A DNA stretch of 64,000 bases from Arthrobacter psychrochitiniphilus (GTDB lineage: Bacteria > Actinomycetota > Actinomycetes > Actinomycetales > Micrococcaceae): assembly GCF_003185915.1 (NCBI RefSeq), contig NZ_QHLZ01000013.1, positions 22,393 to 86,392 on the forward strand. Direction: 5' to 3'. Position numbers and translations under genes: made by a program. The notes beneath the pieces were generated by a model. The model was not told the DNA's origin. It did not search any database and saw only the letters and a list, made by a program, of their open reading frames with translations. Shown in pieces: positions 26,958 to 35,852 of the stretch; position 1 is the stretch's first letter; each line of letters opens with the position of its first letter.

Positions 26958-27209
26958 GTTCCAGCCTTTTTCTTAGGTATCAAGTGTTCAACGTCACCGG
27001 AAAAACCAGTGACTTTGCCTTGATATGTGCTAGAACGCCTGAGGACGGCACCCATACATATCAAGACCCACCCTTAACTATGCACCTTGAGGGGTGTTCA
27101 CGCACATACGCCACAACGTATACACGGATCTAGGCGCCCGGGTGGGATGGGGAAATTCACGGTAGATTGGCTTGTGAGAAACACACCCGGCGCAGGAGAA
27201 GAAAACAGT

Positions 27210-30200
27210 TTGCATCTAAAAAGTCTTTCCGTGCGCGGATTCAAGTCCTTCGCGTCGGCCACCACTTTTGACTTTGAACCCGGTGTGACAGCTGTTGTGG
27301 GCCCCAATGGTTCGGGGAAATCCAATGTGGTTGATGCTCTTGCCTGGGTCATGGGGGAGCAGGGTGCCAAGACGCTGCGCGGTGGAAAAATGGAAGACGT
27401 TATTTTTGCCGGTACTTCCGGACGTCCGCCTTTGGGCCGCGCCCAGGTCTCACTCACCATTGACAACAGCGACGGCGCCCTGCCGATCGACTATGCCGAA
27501 GTCACCATCTCACGCACCCTGTTCCGTGCAGGCGGCTCCGAATACGCCATCAATGGGACCTCCTGCCGCCTTCTGGACATCCAAGAGCTCCTCTCCGATT
27601 CGGGGCTGGGCCGTGAAATGCATGTCATTGTGGGTCAAGGCCAGCTGGATAGGGTGCTGCACGCCACCGCTGAGGATCGCCGCGGCTTCGTTGAAGAAGC
27701 CGCCGGAATCCTCAAACACCGCCGCCGCAAAGAAAAAACTCTCCGCAAGCTTGATGCCATGGGCGCCAACCTGGCCAGGCTCAATGATCTGACGGGGGAG
27801 ATCCGCCGCCAGCTGACACCTTTGGGCAAACAGGCGGCTGTGGCCAGGCGTGCACAAACCGTGCAATTTGATGTCAGGGACGCCAAAGCTCGCCTGCTGG
27901 CTGATGATCTTGTGAGCCTGACACAAACCGTGGCACGCGATGAAGCAGCAGAACTATCCCTCAAGAACCGCCGCGAACAGGTGGAGCAGGAACTACAAGC
28001 AGCCCGGGAGAAGCAGGCGGCACTGGAACAGGAAGCCGCAGCCGCCACACCCGTCCTGAACGCGGCACGGGATAACTGGTACCAGTTATGTTCCTCCCGC
28101 GACCAGCTCAAGGCGCTGGGAATGCTCGCCGCAGAACGCCGGCGTCATCTTGGAGCCACGGAGACGGCGCCGGACCCCAGCCGAGACCCGGACCGCTTGG
28201 CTGAACAAGCAGCACGGTTGCGTGAAGAGGAAGCCGAGCTGGATCTTGCCTTGGAGGAGCGCCGCTACGGGTTAGAAACAGCCATGGAAATCAAGGAAGA
28301 TGCCGAGGCTGCCGTGCGGGGTGAAGAGCAGCGAGTGCGGGATCAACTCCGTGCCACCGCCGACCGCCGCGAAGGCTTGGCCCGGTTAGCCGGTCAGGTT
28401 GCCTCCGCCCGTTCACGGTTCGAATCGGCTGAAGCCGAAATTGGCCGGCTGCACCACAGCAAGGCTGCCGGCGCCGAACGGCACACCCAGGCGGCGGCGG
28501 AGTTTGCCGCCCTCGAATCCCAGGTAGCCGGAGTAGAAGAGGGGGAGGAACGCCTCGATGCCGATTACGAGGACGCAGCCGCAGCCCTTGAGGAAGTGGA
28601 CACGGCGCTTGAGGCGCTCACCCGCGAGCAGCTGGCTGCCGAGCGGGCCCGCGAGTCCCTGACCGCCCGCCGCGATGCGCTTGCCGTGGGGCTGCTGCGC
28701 AAGGATGCCAGTGCCCAACTACTCGAAGCCCGCCCGGACGGTGTCATGGCCTCCATGGCTGCGCTCATCCGGGTGGTGCCCAGCCATGAAAGCGCCATCT
28801 CTGCGGCCTTGAATGCAGCCTCCGAAGGGGTTGCGGTCACGGGACTTTCCGCGGCACTGTCTGCGCTGGAGCTGGTTAAAACGCACGAGGGTGGCCGGGT
28901 CACCCTCGTGCTCGCCGGGCCAGCCCGCGCTGATGAGCAGCCGGCGGAGCTGGTCCGATTGCAACAAGTGGCAGCTGCTGCCGCGGCTGCCATTCCCGGC
29001 GCGCTGCTGGGACGTGCACAGGCTGATGGCCCCGCGGAGCTGGCACAAACTCTCGACGCCTTGTTGGCAGGGGTTGTGCTGGTCCCCGATGCGGCTGCAG
29101 CCCAGGAAGTTCTGGCCCGGGATACTGCGCTGACGGCAGTCACGGCTGACGGTGACGTGTTCACCCAGTGGTGGATTCAGGGCGGCTCAGCCGTGGCTCC
29201 GTCGCTGCTGGAATTGCAGGCAGCGGTGGATGAGACCGAAAGTGCACTGGCGCAGGCCACGGCCCGCGGCGAGCAGTCCCGTTTTGCGCTTGCAGGCTTG
29301 CAGGGGCGCAGGGCCGCCCTGGCTCAGGCGGCGGAAACCTCCCTGGCCGCACTCAACGAGTCCGACGCGCGGCTGGCAGCCGTGGCTGAACGTCTGGGCC
29401 TGCTGGGGGCCACGTTGCGTTCGGCTGCAGGAGAGTCTGAACGTCACGCCCAGGCCGTCCACGGGGCAACCGCCAACCTTGAACGCGAACAACACGCACT
29501 GACGGAGATAGCGGCACGGCTGGCCACAGCGCAACAGGCCCCGGCCGGCCTTGAACCGTCCATGGATGAGCGCGATTCCCTGGCTGCGGCAGCCACGGCT
29601 GCCCGCGCGGTGGAGCTGGAAACCCGGCTCTCGCTGCGCAGCACCGAAGATGCCCTCACGGCTACGCGCAACCGGGCGGCGGCGCTGGAACGGGCGGCCG
29701 CCACGGAGCGGGCAGCTCGGGAGCAGGCGGCGCAGCGGGCCCGGCGTCGGCTGTTCCAAGCGAAGAAGGCCTCCGCCGTGGCGCTGGCAAGCCACCAAGT
29801 TCTGGTGCTTGTGGAAGAGTCCATCGCCTTGGCCGAACAGGTCCGCGATGAAGCCGAGGAGCAGCGGGCGGGCCGTGACGTGGAATTGATGAGCGTTCGC
29901 AGTGCCACGGTGGAGGCTCAGAAGGAGCTGGCGCGGCTGACCGATTCTGTGCATAAGGACGAGCTGGCACGTGCCGCCCAGAAGCTGCGAATTGAAACGC
30001 TGGAAAACAAATCCATTGAGGAACTTGGGCTCAGCGTGGACCACCTCCTTGCAGAATATGGCCCCCAGACGCTGGTTCCGCTGGGCCCCGGTGAGGTTAC
30101 GGACAAATGGGCGGCACTGCGCATGGCCGTGGATGAGGACGGCAACCAAGTCCGTGAAGGAACCCCGTTTGTGCGCGACGAGCAGGAAAAGCGGCTCAAA

Positions 30201-30833
30201 CGGGCCGAACGGGATCTGTCAGCCCTGGGCAAGGTCAACCCGCTCGCCCTGGAGGAATTTGCGGCGTTGGAGGAACGCCACCAATTCCTGTCCGCCCAGC
30301 TAGAAGACCTGAAGGCCAGCCGCCGGGACCTCATGGACATCATCAAGGAAGTGGACGCCCGCGTTGAAGAGGTCTTCACGGCCGCCTACGCGGACACGGC
30401 TATCCAATTTGAGCGCGTCTTTGCCCGGCTCTTCCCCGGCGGCGAGGGCCGCCTGGTGCTGACTGATCCCACGGAAATGCTGACCACAGGGATTGAGATT
30501 GAGGCGCGGCCCGCAGGCAAGAAGATCAAGCGCCTCTCCCTCCTCTCAGGTGGCGAGCGCTCGCTGACGGCCGTGGCGCTCCTGGTGGCCATCTTCAAGG
30601 CCCGGCCATCACCTTTTTATGTCATGGACGAGGTCGAGGCGGCGCTCGATGACACCAATCTGGGACGGCTCATCAGCATTCTTGAGGAACTGCGTGAATC
30701 CAGCCAGCTGATCATCATTACGCACCAAAAACGCACCATGGATATTGCTGACGCACTCTATGGGGTGTCCATGCAAGGCGACGGCGTCTCCACCGTCATC
30801 AGCCAACGCATGGACCGGGCTGCTGGAGCATAA
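27210..30833 (+). CDS. smc: Chromosome segregation ATPase SMC
   Basis: SMC dimers with ScpA/ScpB organise and segregate the chromosome. The Walker A motif GPNGSGKS is at residues 31-38, followed by the VVDALAWVMGEQGAK signature. Long coiled coils (about 165-500 and 680-1000) flank a hinge at about 505-670. The C-terminal head has the ABC signature LSGGERSL (about 1112) and the Walker B region FYVMDEVEAALDD (about 1136). The frame is open further upstream, but the family begins LHLKSLSVRGFKSF. I therefore take TTG 27210, preceded by AGGAG at 27194, giving 1207 aa. In actinobacteria smc often lies close to ftsY and ffh, as here. Confidence 0.96.
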   Translation: MHLKSLSVRGFKSFASATTFDFEPGVTAVVGPNGSGKSNVVDALAWVMGEQGAKTLRGGKMEDVIFAGTSGRPPLGRAQVSLTIDNSDGALPIDYAEVTISRTLFRAGGSEYAINGTSCRLLDIQELLSDSGLGREMHVIVGQGQLDRVLHATAEDRRGFVEEAAGILKHRRRKEKTLRKLDAMGANLARLNDLTGEIRRQLTPLGKQAAVARRAQTVQFDVRDAKARLLADDLVSLTQTVARDEAAELSLKNRREQVEQELQAAREKQAALEQEAAAATPVLNAARDNWYQLCSSRDQLKALGMLAAERRRHLGATETAPDPSRDPDRLAEQAARLREEEAELDLALEERRYGLETAMEIKEDAEAAVRGEEQRVRDQLRATADRREGLARLAGQVASARSRFESAEAEIGRLHHSKAAGAERHTQAAAEFAALESQVAGVEEGEERLDADYEDAAAALEEVDTALEALTREQLAAERARESLTARRDALAVGLLRKDASAQLLEARPDGVMASMAALIRVVPSHESAISAALNAASEGVAVTGLSAALSALELVKTHEGGRVTLVLAGPARADEQPAELVRLQQVAAAAAAAIPGALLGRAQADGPAELAQTLDALLAGVVLVPDAAAAQEVLARDTALTAVTADGDVFTQWWIQGGSAVAPSLLELQAAVDETESALAQATARGEQSRFALAGLQGRRAALAQAAETSLAALNESDARLAAVAERLGLLGATLRSAAGESERHAQAVHGATANLEREQHALTEIAARLATAQQAPAGLEPSMDERDSLAAAATAARAVELETRLSLRSTEDALTATRNRAAALERAAATERAAREQAAQRARRRLFQAKKASAVALASHQVLVLVEESIALAEQVRDEAEEQRAGRDVELMSVRSATVEAQKELARLTDSVHKDELARAAQKLRIETLENKSIEELGLSVDHLLAEYGPQTLVPLGPGEVTDKWAALRMAVDEDGNQVREGTPFVRDEQEKRLKRAERDLSALGKVNPLALEEFAALEERHQFLSAQLEDLKASRRDLMDIIKEVDARVEEVFTAAYADTAIQFERVFARLFPGGEGRLVLTDPTEMLTTGIEIEARPAGKKIKRLSLLSGGERSLTAVALLVAIFKARPSPFYVMDEVEAALDDTNLGRLISILEELRESSQLIIITHQKRTMDIADALYGVSMQGDGVSTVISQRMDRAAGA

Positions 30834-30882
30834 ACCCCGCGCGCTCGGTGCCGCTGCCGGGATAAGGCAAGTTCCACGGTGG

Positions 30883-32109
30883 CTAGGCCGGGTGGGTGTC
30901 CTTCGCCGGTAGCCACAGCACCATGGCTAGAAGTGCCACGGCCGTTGCCATGAGGAACGCCGGGCCGTAGGAGAAGGCGTCCACGAGCAGTCCCGCCGCG
31001 ATGGGGCCAATGATGGCGCCCAGATCGGAGCTCATCTGGAAGGTGGCCAGGACCTTGCCGCCGGAGCGCTCGTTGCCTATTACATCCGCCACGGTGGCTT
31101 GCTGGGCCGGGCCCATGAGGCCGCTGCCCAAGCCTGCGATGGCTGATATCAAGAAGAACCAGAACTCATTACCGGTGAATCCGAGCGCGCCCATGGCGAG
31201 GCCGTTGACGGCTAGTCCGCTCAGAATCATGGGCTTGCGGCCCCAGGTGTCTGCCAATTTTCCGGAGAAAGTCAGGGCAACTCCTGTGCCGATGGCAAAC
31301 ACGGCCAAGGAAATGCCGGCTACCTCTGGACCGGCGCCCAAGGCGGCCGTGGCAAAGAGTGGCACCAGGGCCATGCGGAGGCCGAAAGCGGACCAGCCAT
31401 TGGCAAAGGCGGAGCCCAGAACGGCGCGGTAGGTAGGCAGACCCAGAGCAACACGCAGCGGCAATACCTCTTTTTTGACGGCGGTAACAAGCCCCTTCCG
31501 GTTCGCTTGAGCAGAGGCCGCTGGCAGTTGCGTTGCCACCAGCACCGCCACCAGAACCAGGGCAGCGGCGTAGACCAGAAACGGCAGGGCCATGCCAAAG
31601 CCTGCAAGGAGTCCACCCACGGCGGGGCCGGCAATATTACCGAGCAGGAAGGAGCCTGAATACAGGCTAGATACCCGTCCACGTGCCTGGGGCGGGGCGA
31701 GCCGGATCAATAGGCCCATGGCCGCAACGGTGAACATGGTCGAACCAATGCCGCCCAAGCCCCTATAGATCAGCAGCTGCCAATAATCTTGTGCGAACGC
31801 ACAGGCTGCCGAGGAGGCTGCCACGATGAGGATGCCCAGAATGTAGGTGCGGCGCTCGCCCATCCGTTCCACCAGCCAGCCGCTCAAGGGGGCAAAGGTC
31901 AAGCGGGTGAAGGCAAAGGCGCTGACAACCACAGCGGCGGCTGTCACGCTGACATCGAAGCTTTGTGCGAATTGCGGCAAAACCGGGGCCACAATGCCAA
32001 AGCCAATGGCAATCATGAAGGCGGCAGCCACCAGTACCTTGATCTCGCGGGGTAGCTTCGCTGCGGGCAGATCCTTGGCCTGTTTGGGCCGGCGTATAGA
32101 CATAGACAT
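30883..32109 (-). CDS. MFS multidrug-type exporter
   Basis: This is a 408-aa, roughly 12-helix permease. The first half has FMIAIGFGIVAPVLPQFAQSF, the A-loop motif GWLVERMGERRTYI and the antiporter motif C-like GPAVGGLLAGFG (helix 5), which points to drug/H+ antiport. The frame runs further upstream, but the family start is at MSMSIRRPKQAKD (ATG 32109; ATG 32103 is equally possible). It is convergent with smc and divergent from ftsY. The substrate is not predictable. Confidence 0.88.
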   Translation of the reverse strand: MSMSIRRPKQAKDLPAAKLPREIKVLVAAAFMIAIGFGIVAPVLPQFAQSFDVSVTAAAVVVSAFAFTRLTFAPLSGWLVERMGERRTYILGILIVAASSAACAFAQDYWQLLIYRGLGGIGSTMFTVAAMGLLIRLAPPQARGRVSSLYSGSFLLGNIAGPAVGGLLAGFGMALPFLVYAAALVLVAVLVATQLPAASAQANRKGLVTAVKKEVLPLRVALGLPTYRAVLGSAFANGWSAFGLRMALVPLFATAALGAGPEVAGISLAVFAIGTGVALTFSGKLADTWGRKPMILSGLAVNGLAMGALGFTGNEFWFFLISAIAGLGSGLMGPAQQATVADVIGNERSGGKVLATFQMSSDLGAIIGPIAAGLLVDAFSYGPAFLMATAVALLAMVLWLPAKDTHPA

Positions 32110-32217
32110 CACTGACGAGTGTCCCACATGACGCGAAAATTGGTCCTGTGCCCACCCGTGAGGCCCCGGCAGTGAGGCTCTGCCCCGGGCGTGAGGCCCC
32201 CGTGAGAGACTAAGGGG

Positions 32218-33423
32218 GTGAATGAAACTCTTCCCATCCTCTTGTCCATCGTGGTTGTGCTCGCCGTCATTGGCGGTCTCGTACCCGTCTTCCTGAACGC
32301 TCGCCGGAACCGCCAGAACTACACCGGCCCCCGCGATGCCAATGACCCCGCCCCGCTGGATCCCACAAGTCAGGGGGACGCCCAAGGTGGCGGGACTCTG
32401 GTGGAGGACCGCCCGGAAACCATCGCTCCGCAGCCGGCCATTTTGCCGGAAGAATTGCTGGAGCCGCTTGCCCCTGCCGCCCCGTCGCTCGAGACCCCGC
32501 TGCCTGTTGAGGGCCGGTTGGTGCGCCTACGGGCGCGGCTGTCCAAGTCCAACAATGCGCTGGGCAAGGGCCTGCTGGCGCTGCTCTCCCGCGACACCAT
32601 TGACGAGGACGTGTGGGAAGAGGTTGAGGAGACACTGCTGCTGGCCGACATCGGCACGGATTCCACCATGGAATTGGTGGACACACTGCGTGACCGCGTG
32701 AAGGTTCTGGGCGTGCGCAGCCCAGAGCACGTCCAGTCGATGCTGCGTGAAGAGCTCATCAAGCTCGTGGATCCCTCCATGGACCGCACACTGAACATCA
32801 CCCGCCATGATGACCGCCCGGCCGTGCTCATGGTGGTGGGCGTCAACGGCGTGGGCAAGACCACCACCGTGGGCAAGCTGGCCCGCGTGCTGGTGGCCGA
32901 GGATAAGGACGTGCTGCTGGGTGCCGCCGATACTTTCCGAGCTGCCGCTGCCGAACAGCTGGCCACGTGGGGTGCGCGGGTGGGCGTTGCCACTGTGAAG
33001 TCCGACGTCGACGGAGCGGACCCTGCCTCCGTCGCCTTTGAAGCAGTCAAGGTGGGCATTGAGACGGAAGTGGACGTGGTCATGATTGACACCGCAGGCC
33101 GCCTGCAGAACAAGATCGGGCTCATGGATGAGCTGGGCAAAGTTAAGCGCGTCATTGAGAAGCAGGCCACGGTTGATGAGGTGCTACTGGTACTGGATGC
33201 CACCACGGGACAAAACGGTCTCACCCAGGCGAAGGTTTTTGCGGAAGTAGTTAATATCACCGGCATTGTGCTGACCAAGCTCGATGGCACGGCAAAGGGT
33301 GGCATTGTGGTGGCCATCCAGAAGACACTGGGAGTCCCCGTGAAGCTGGTGGGCCTGGGCGAAGGTGCCGATGATCTGGCCCCCTTTGACGCCGAAAGTT
33401 TTGTTGATGCACTTCTAAACTAA
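32218..33423 (+). CDS. ftsY: Signal recognition particle receptor FtsY
   Basis: FtsY is the GTPase receptor that docks SRP-ribosome complexes at the membrane. Residues 1-20 (LPILLSIVVVLAVIGGLVPVFL) form an N-terminal membrane segment, a feature of many high-GC actinobacterial FtsY proteins. An acidic/proline-rich linker runs to about residue 100, then the NG domain. G1 is GVNGVGKTTTVGKLA (about 206-220). DTFRAAAAEQL, DTAGRLQNK, TKLDGTAKGG and GLGEGADDLAPFD follow. The start is GTG at 32218. Its partner gene ffh is 4 kb downstream on the same strand. Confidence 0.96.
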   Translation: MNETLPILLSIVVVLAVIGGLVPVFLNARRNRQNYTGPRDANDPAPLDPTSQGDAQGGGTLVEDRPETIAPQPAILPEELLEPLAPAAPSLETPLPVEGRLVRLRARLSKSNNALGKGLLALLSRDTIDEDVWEEVEETLLLADIGTDSTMELVDTLRDRVKVLGVRSPEHVQSMLREELIKLVDPSMDRTLNITRHDDRPAVLMVVGVNGVGKTTTVGKLARVLVAEDKDVLLGAADTFRAAAAEQLATWGARVGVATVKSDVDGADPASVAFEAVKVGIETEVDVVMIDTAGRLQNKIGLMDELGKVKRVIEKQATVDEVLLVLDATTGQNGLTQAKVFAEVVNITGIVLTKLDGTAKGGIVVAIQKTLGVPVKLVGLGEGADDLAPFDAESFVDALLN

Positions 33424-33461
33424 TGGAATTGGCGGGAGTCCAAGACTCTGAGCCGAACAGC

Positions 33462-33495
33462 AAAAAATGTCCGCCACGGCGGGCATTTTTTGTTT
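33462..33495. terminator. Rho-independent terminator (bidirectional) after ftsY
   Basis: AAAAAATGTCCGCC, a short loop, then GGCGGGCATTTTTTG forms a GC-rich stem flanked by an A-tract and a T-tract. It can terminate in both directions. It lies 40 nt after the ftsY stop. Confidence 0.85.
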
Positions 33496-33950
33496 AAACC
33501 GCCATCAGAGATTCTTACTCCGGGGGTCCGGTGCGGCGTGAGATTACCTCCGTGGGGTGCGGCAGGGGCGGCCTTGAAGTCAGCTGTTTGTGTGTCTCGG
33601 CATCCTTTTCGGGGAACGAATAATCTTTCATGGAGTAGCACTTGTTGAAAACGTTTAACGCACGAAGCGTCGAAAAACCGGGACGCTGCGCATGGCCACC
33701 GTGGTCCTGCGCCTGCGCCTGCGCCTGCTCAACCGAGGTGGCGCCGGCCTGCTCAGCCATTCGGCCCGCACAACGCTCATGCGCCGCAGCAGGAACATTG
33801 ATCAAGAGCAGCGCAGCAAATTTGACGGTCTTAACGTGCGCGAAGGCGTCGCTGCCCACGGGATCAGTGAGGTCATGACCAAGGCCGGCATCGTCTAGCC
33901 ACCCCGAACTCCCGGGAAGCGAACGGCTGGGGCAGTGAGCGGCTTGGCTG
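33496..33950. other. Intergenic region with a 6-bp microsatellite; no supportable gene
   Basis: The stretch 33706-33728 is about four tandem copies of CCTGCG. Several ORFs cross the area on both strands, e.g. 33692-33898 plus (68 aa, Arg-rich) and a long minus frame. None has a ribosome-binding site or a recognised motif, and the minus frame would overlap amtB and its control sites. I see nothing else assignable up to the GlnR-type boxes at 33951. Confidence 0.45.
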
Positions 33951-34041
33951 GAAACACGCCGGAAACGCTTTTGACGCGGTAAGTTAACTCCCCACCGCAA
34001 GACGTAACGCAGTGGAAACTTATTCCACGTCCGCGTGAAAC
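33951..34041 (+). promoter_or_regulatory. Phased GlnR-type binding sites upstream of amtB-glnK
   Basis: The actinobacterial GlnR consensus is gTnAC-N6-GaAAC with half-sites every 11 bp. Here GTAAC is at 34004, GAAAC at 34015 (exactly N6 between), a weak CACGT at 34026 and GAAAC at 34037, all 11 bp apart. A second set lies upstream: GAAAC at 33951, GAAAC at 33962, a weak site at 33973 and TTAAC at 33984, again in 11-bp steps. The amtB start is 87 nt downstream. This fits nitrogen control by GlnR; the regulator gene is outside the window. Confidence 0.75.
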
Positions 34042-34127
34042 ACGCAGCAACTTTCATTGTAAGTGTCCACCATGCACAGCCCCGAAGACGCGGCAGGCAA
34101 CAACTCTTGCAACGAAAGGCCAGCAAC

Positions 34128-35513
34128 ATGAATACTGGCGATACAGCATGGGTCCTAATCTCAGCAGCCTTGGTGCTGCTCATGACACCGGGGCTTGCAT
34201 TCTTTTACGGCGGCATGACACGTGCCAAAGCCGTCCTAAACATGATGATGATGAGTTTCGGCGCCATTGGCGTTGTTGCCGTTCTTTGGATCCTGTTCGG
34301 CTACTCGGCTGCCTTTGGCACCGACCTTGGCGGGGGACTGCTGGGGAACCCCTGGGAAAAGCTGGGTCTGCGAGGAGTCCTGGACACCGGTGACGGCGCC
34401 CCATTGGTTGGCTCTGTCCCCGAAGTTGTCTTCGTAGGGTTCCAAGCAACCTTTGCCATCATCACCGTAGCGCTCATCACGGGGGCCATCGCGGACAGGG
34501 CAAAGTTTGGTGCCTGGCTGACCTTTGCCGCCATCTGGGTCACTGTGGTGTATTTCCCGGTGGCACATTGGGTTTTTTCCTTCACCGAGGATGCCAATGG
34601 CAAGCCGACGGGTGGATGGATAGGCCAAGGACTCGGAGCCATTGACTTTGCCGGAGGCACTGCTGTTCACATCAACTCCGGTGCCGCAGCCCTAGCGCTG
34701 GCACTTATCCTTGGCCGGCGTAAGGGATTCGGAAAAGATCCCAGCCACCGGCCCCACAACCTCCCCTTCGTGATGTTGGGTGCAGGGCTACTCTGGTTTG
34801 GCTGGTTTGGTTTCAATGCGGGGTCCGCGCTCGGTGCCAATGCCGTGGCTGGCTATGCCTGGATCAACACGCTTGCCGCACCTGCAGCTGCCATCCTTGG
34901 CTGGCTCTTGGTAGAGAAAATCCGTGATGGACACGCCACCTCACTCGGGGCAGCATCGGGGGCCGTGGCCGGACTTGTTGCCATCACCCCCGCATGTTCG
35001 GCAATAACGCCGCTATGGGCGCTGATGCTGGGGCTCTTGGCCGGGATGCTTTGCGCGCTAGCAGTCGGGTTGAAGTACCGTTTGGGGATTGATGACTCAC
35101 TGGACGTTGTTGGGGTTCACCTGGTGGGTGGCCTCGCAGGGACCTTGTTCATTGGCTTGGCGGCTGATCCGAATTCACCCGCCGGTGGCCGGGGTCTGTT
35201 CCACGGTGGCGGGCTGGAACTTCTGGGCAAGCAGGCCATCGCCGCCGGGGCGGTTATGCTCTATTCTTTCCTCGCGGCCTATGCCATCGGGTGGATCATC
35301 AACAAGACCATGGGATTCCGCATCTCAACAGCCCACGAAGCTGCCGGAATTGACGTCTCAATCCACGCCGAATCCGCCTATGACTTAGGCGGCCGCGCCA
35401 CGGGCAGCTTCCAACCACTCTCCGGAAAGAGGCCCGCTGCGGGTCAGTCCGGAACCGATCACCTCACACCAGGGCGCAAGTCCGCAACACAGGAAGCCAC
35501 GGTGGACGCATGA
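34128..35513 (+). CDS. amtB: Ammonium transporter Amt
   Basis: AmtB conducts ammonium across the membrane as a trimer of 11-helix subunits. From the ATG at 34128 (GAAAGG ribosome-binding site) the protein begins MNTGDTAWVLISAALVLLMTPG. It carries AFFYGGMTRAKAVLNMMMMS, the signature region FAGGTAVHINSGAAALALAL, PVAHWVF with a pore His, and GWLLVEKIRDG. The frame extends upstream to 34035, but that part is not membrane-like and lies within the GlnR-site region. The C-terminal cytoplasmic tail is about 60 residues. The stop overlaps glnK (ATGA), the classical amtB-glnK pairing in which GlnK blocks the pore. Confidence 0.95.
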   Translation: MNTGDTAWVLISAALVLLMTPGLAFFYGGMTRAKAVLNMMMMSFGAIGVVAVLWILFGYSAAFGTDLGGGLLGNPWEKLGLRGVLDTGDGAPLVGSVPEVVFVGFQATFAIITVALITGAIADRAKFGAWLTFAAIWVTVVYFPVAHWVFSFTEDANGKPTGGWIGQGLGAIDFAGGTAVHINSGAAALALALILGRRKGFGKDPSHRPHNLPFVMLGAGLLWFGWFGFNAGSALGANAVAGYAWINTLAAPAAAILGWLLVEKIRDGHATSLGAASGAVAGLVAITPACSAITPLWALMLGLLAGMLCALAVGLKYRLGIDDSLDVVGVHLVGGLAGTLFIGLAADPNSPAGGRGLFHGGGLELLGKQAIAAGAVMLYSFLAAYAIGWIINKTMGFRISTAHEAAGIDVSIHAESAYDLGGRATGSFQPLSGKRPAAGQSGTDHLTPGRKSATQEATVDA

Positions 35514-35848
35514 AACTCATTACAGCCATCATCAGGCCGGAACAATTAGATGATGTCCGCAGCTCGCTTGAAAGTTATGGCGTGCAGGGGCTGACGGTCA
35601 GCTCAGCGCACGGTTATGGGCGCCAGCGCGGCCACACCGAAATCTACCGAGGTGCCGAATACGCTGTGGACCTGCATGCAAAAATTCGCATCGAGGTCTT
35701 GGCCACGGATGAGGTGGCCTGGGACTTGATGGACATTATTGTGGGCAGTTCCAATACGGGTAGTCCCGGAGATGGCAAAGTGTGGATGGTGGCCGTGCTG
35801 GAGGTTATGCGAGTGCGCACAGGTGAGAGGGGCACCGCAGCCATCTAG
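35510..35848 (+). CDS. glnK: PII nitrogen-regulatory protein GlnK
   Basis: GlnK senses 2-oxoglutarate and ATP/ADP and gates AmtB. The 112-aa protein matches PII: MKLITAIIRPEQLDDVRSSL, the T-loop GRQRGHTEIYRGAEY with Tyr46 and the modifiable Tyr51, and WDLMDIIVGSSNTGSPGDGKVW (the second PII signature) before the C-loop. In actinobacteria Tyr51 is adenylylated by GlnD. The usual downstream glnD is absent here and is replaced by the convergent zwf gene, with only 4 nt between the stops. Its ATG overlaps the amtB stop. Confidence 0.95.
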   Translation: MKLITAIIRPEQLDDVRSSLESYGVQGLTVSSAHGYGRQRGHTEIYRGAEYAVDLHAKIRIEVLATDEVAWDLMDIIVGSSNTGSPGDGKVWMVAVLEVMRVRTGERGTAAI

Positions 35849-35852
35849 AGAG

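Noticed and set aside
32370..33317. 315-aa minus-strand frame opposite ftsY
   Set aside because: It is a Ser/Thr-rich antisense shadow with no recognisable domain.
33706..33728. Four CCTGCG copies as a possible CRISPR or functional repeat
   Set aside because: It is a simple 6-bp microsatellite without spacers or neighbouring cas genes.
33515..34183. 222-aa minus-strand frame across the amtB promoter
   Set aside because: It overlaps the GlnR-type boxes and the amtB start, has no ribosome-binding site and shows no family motif.
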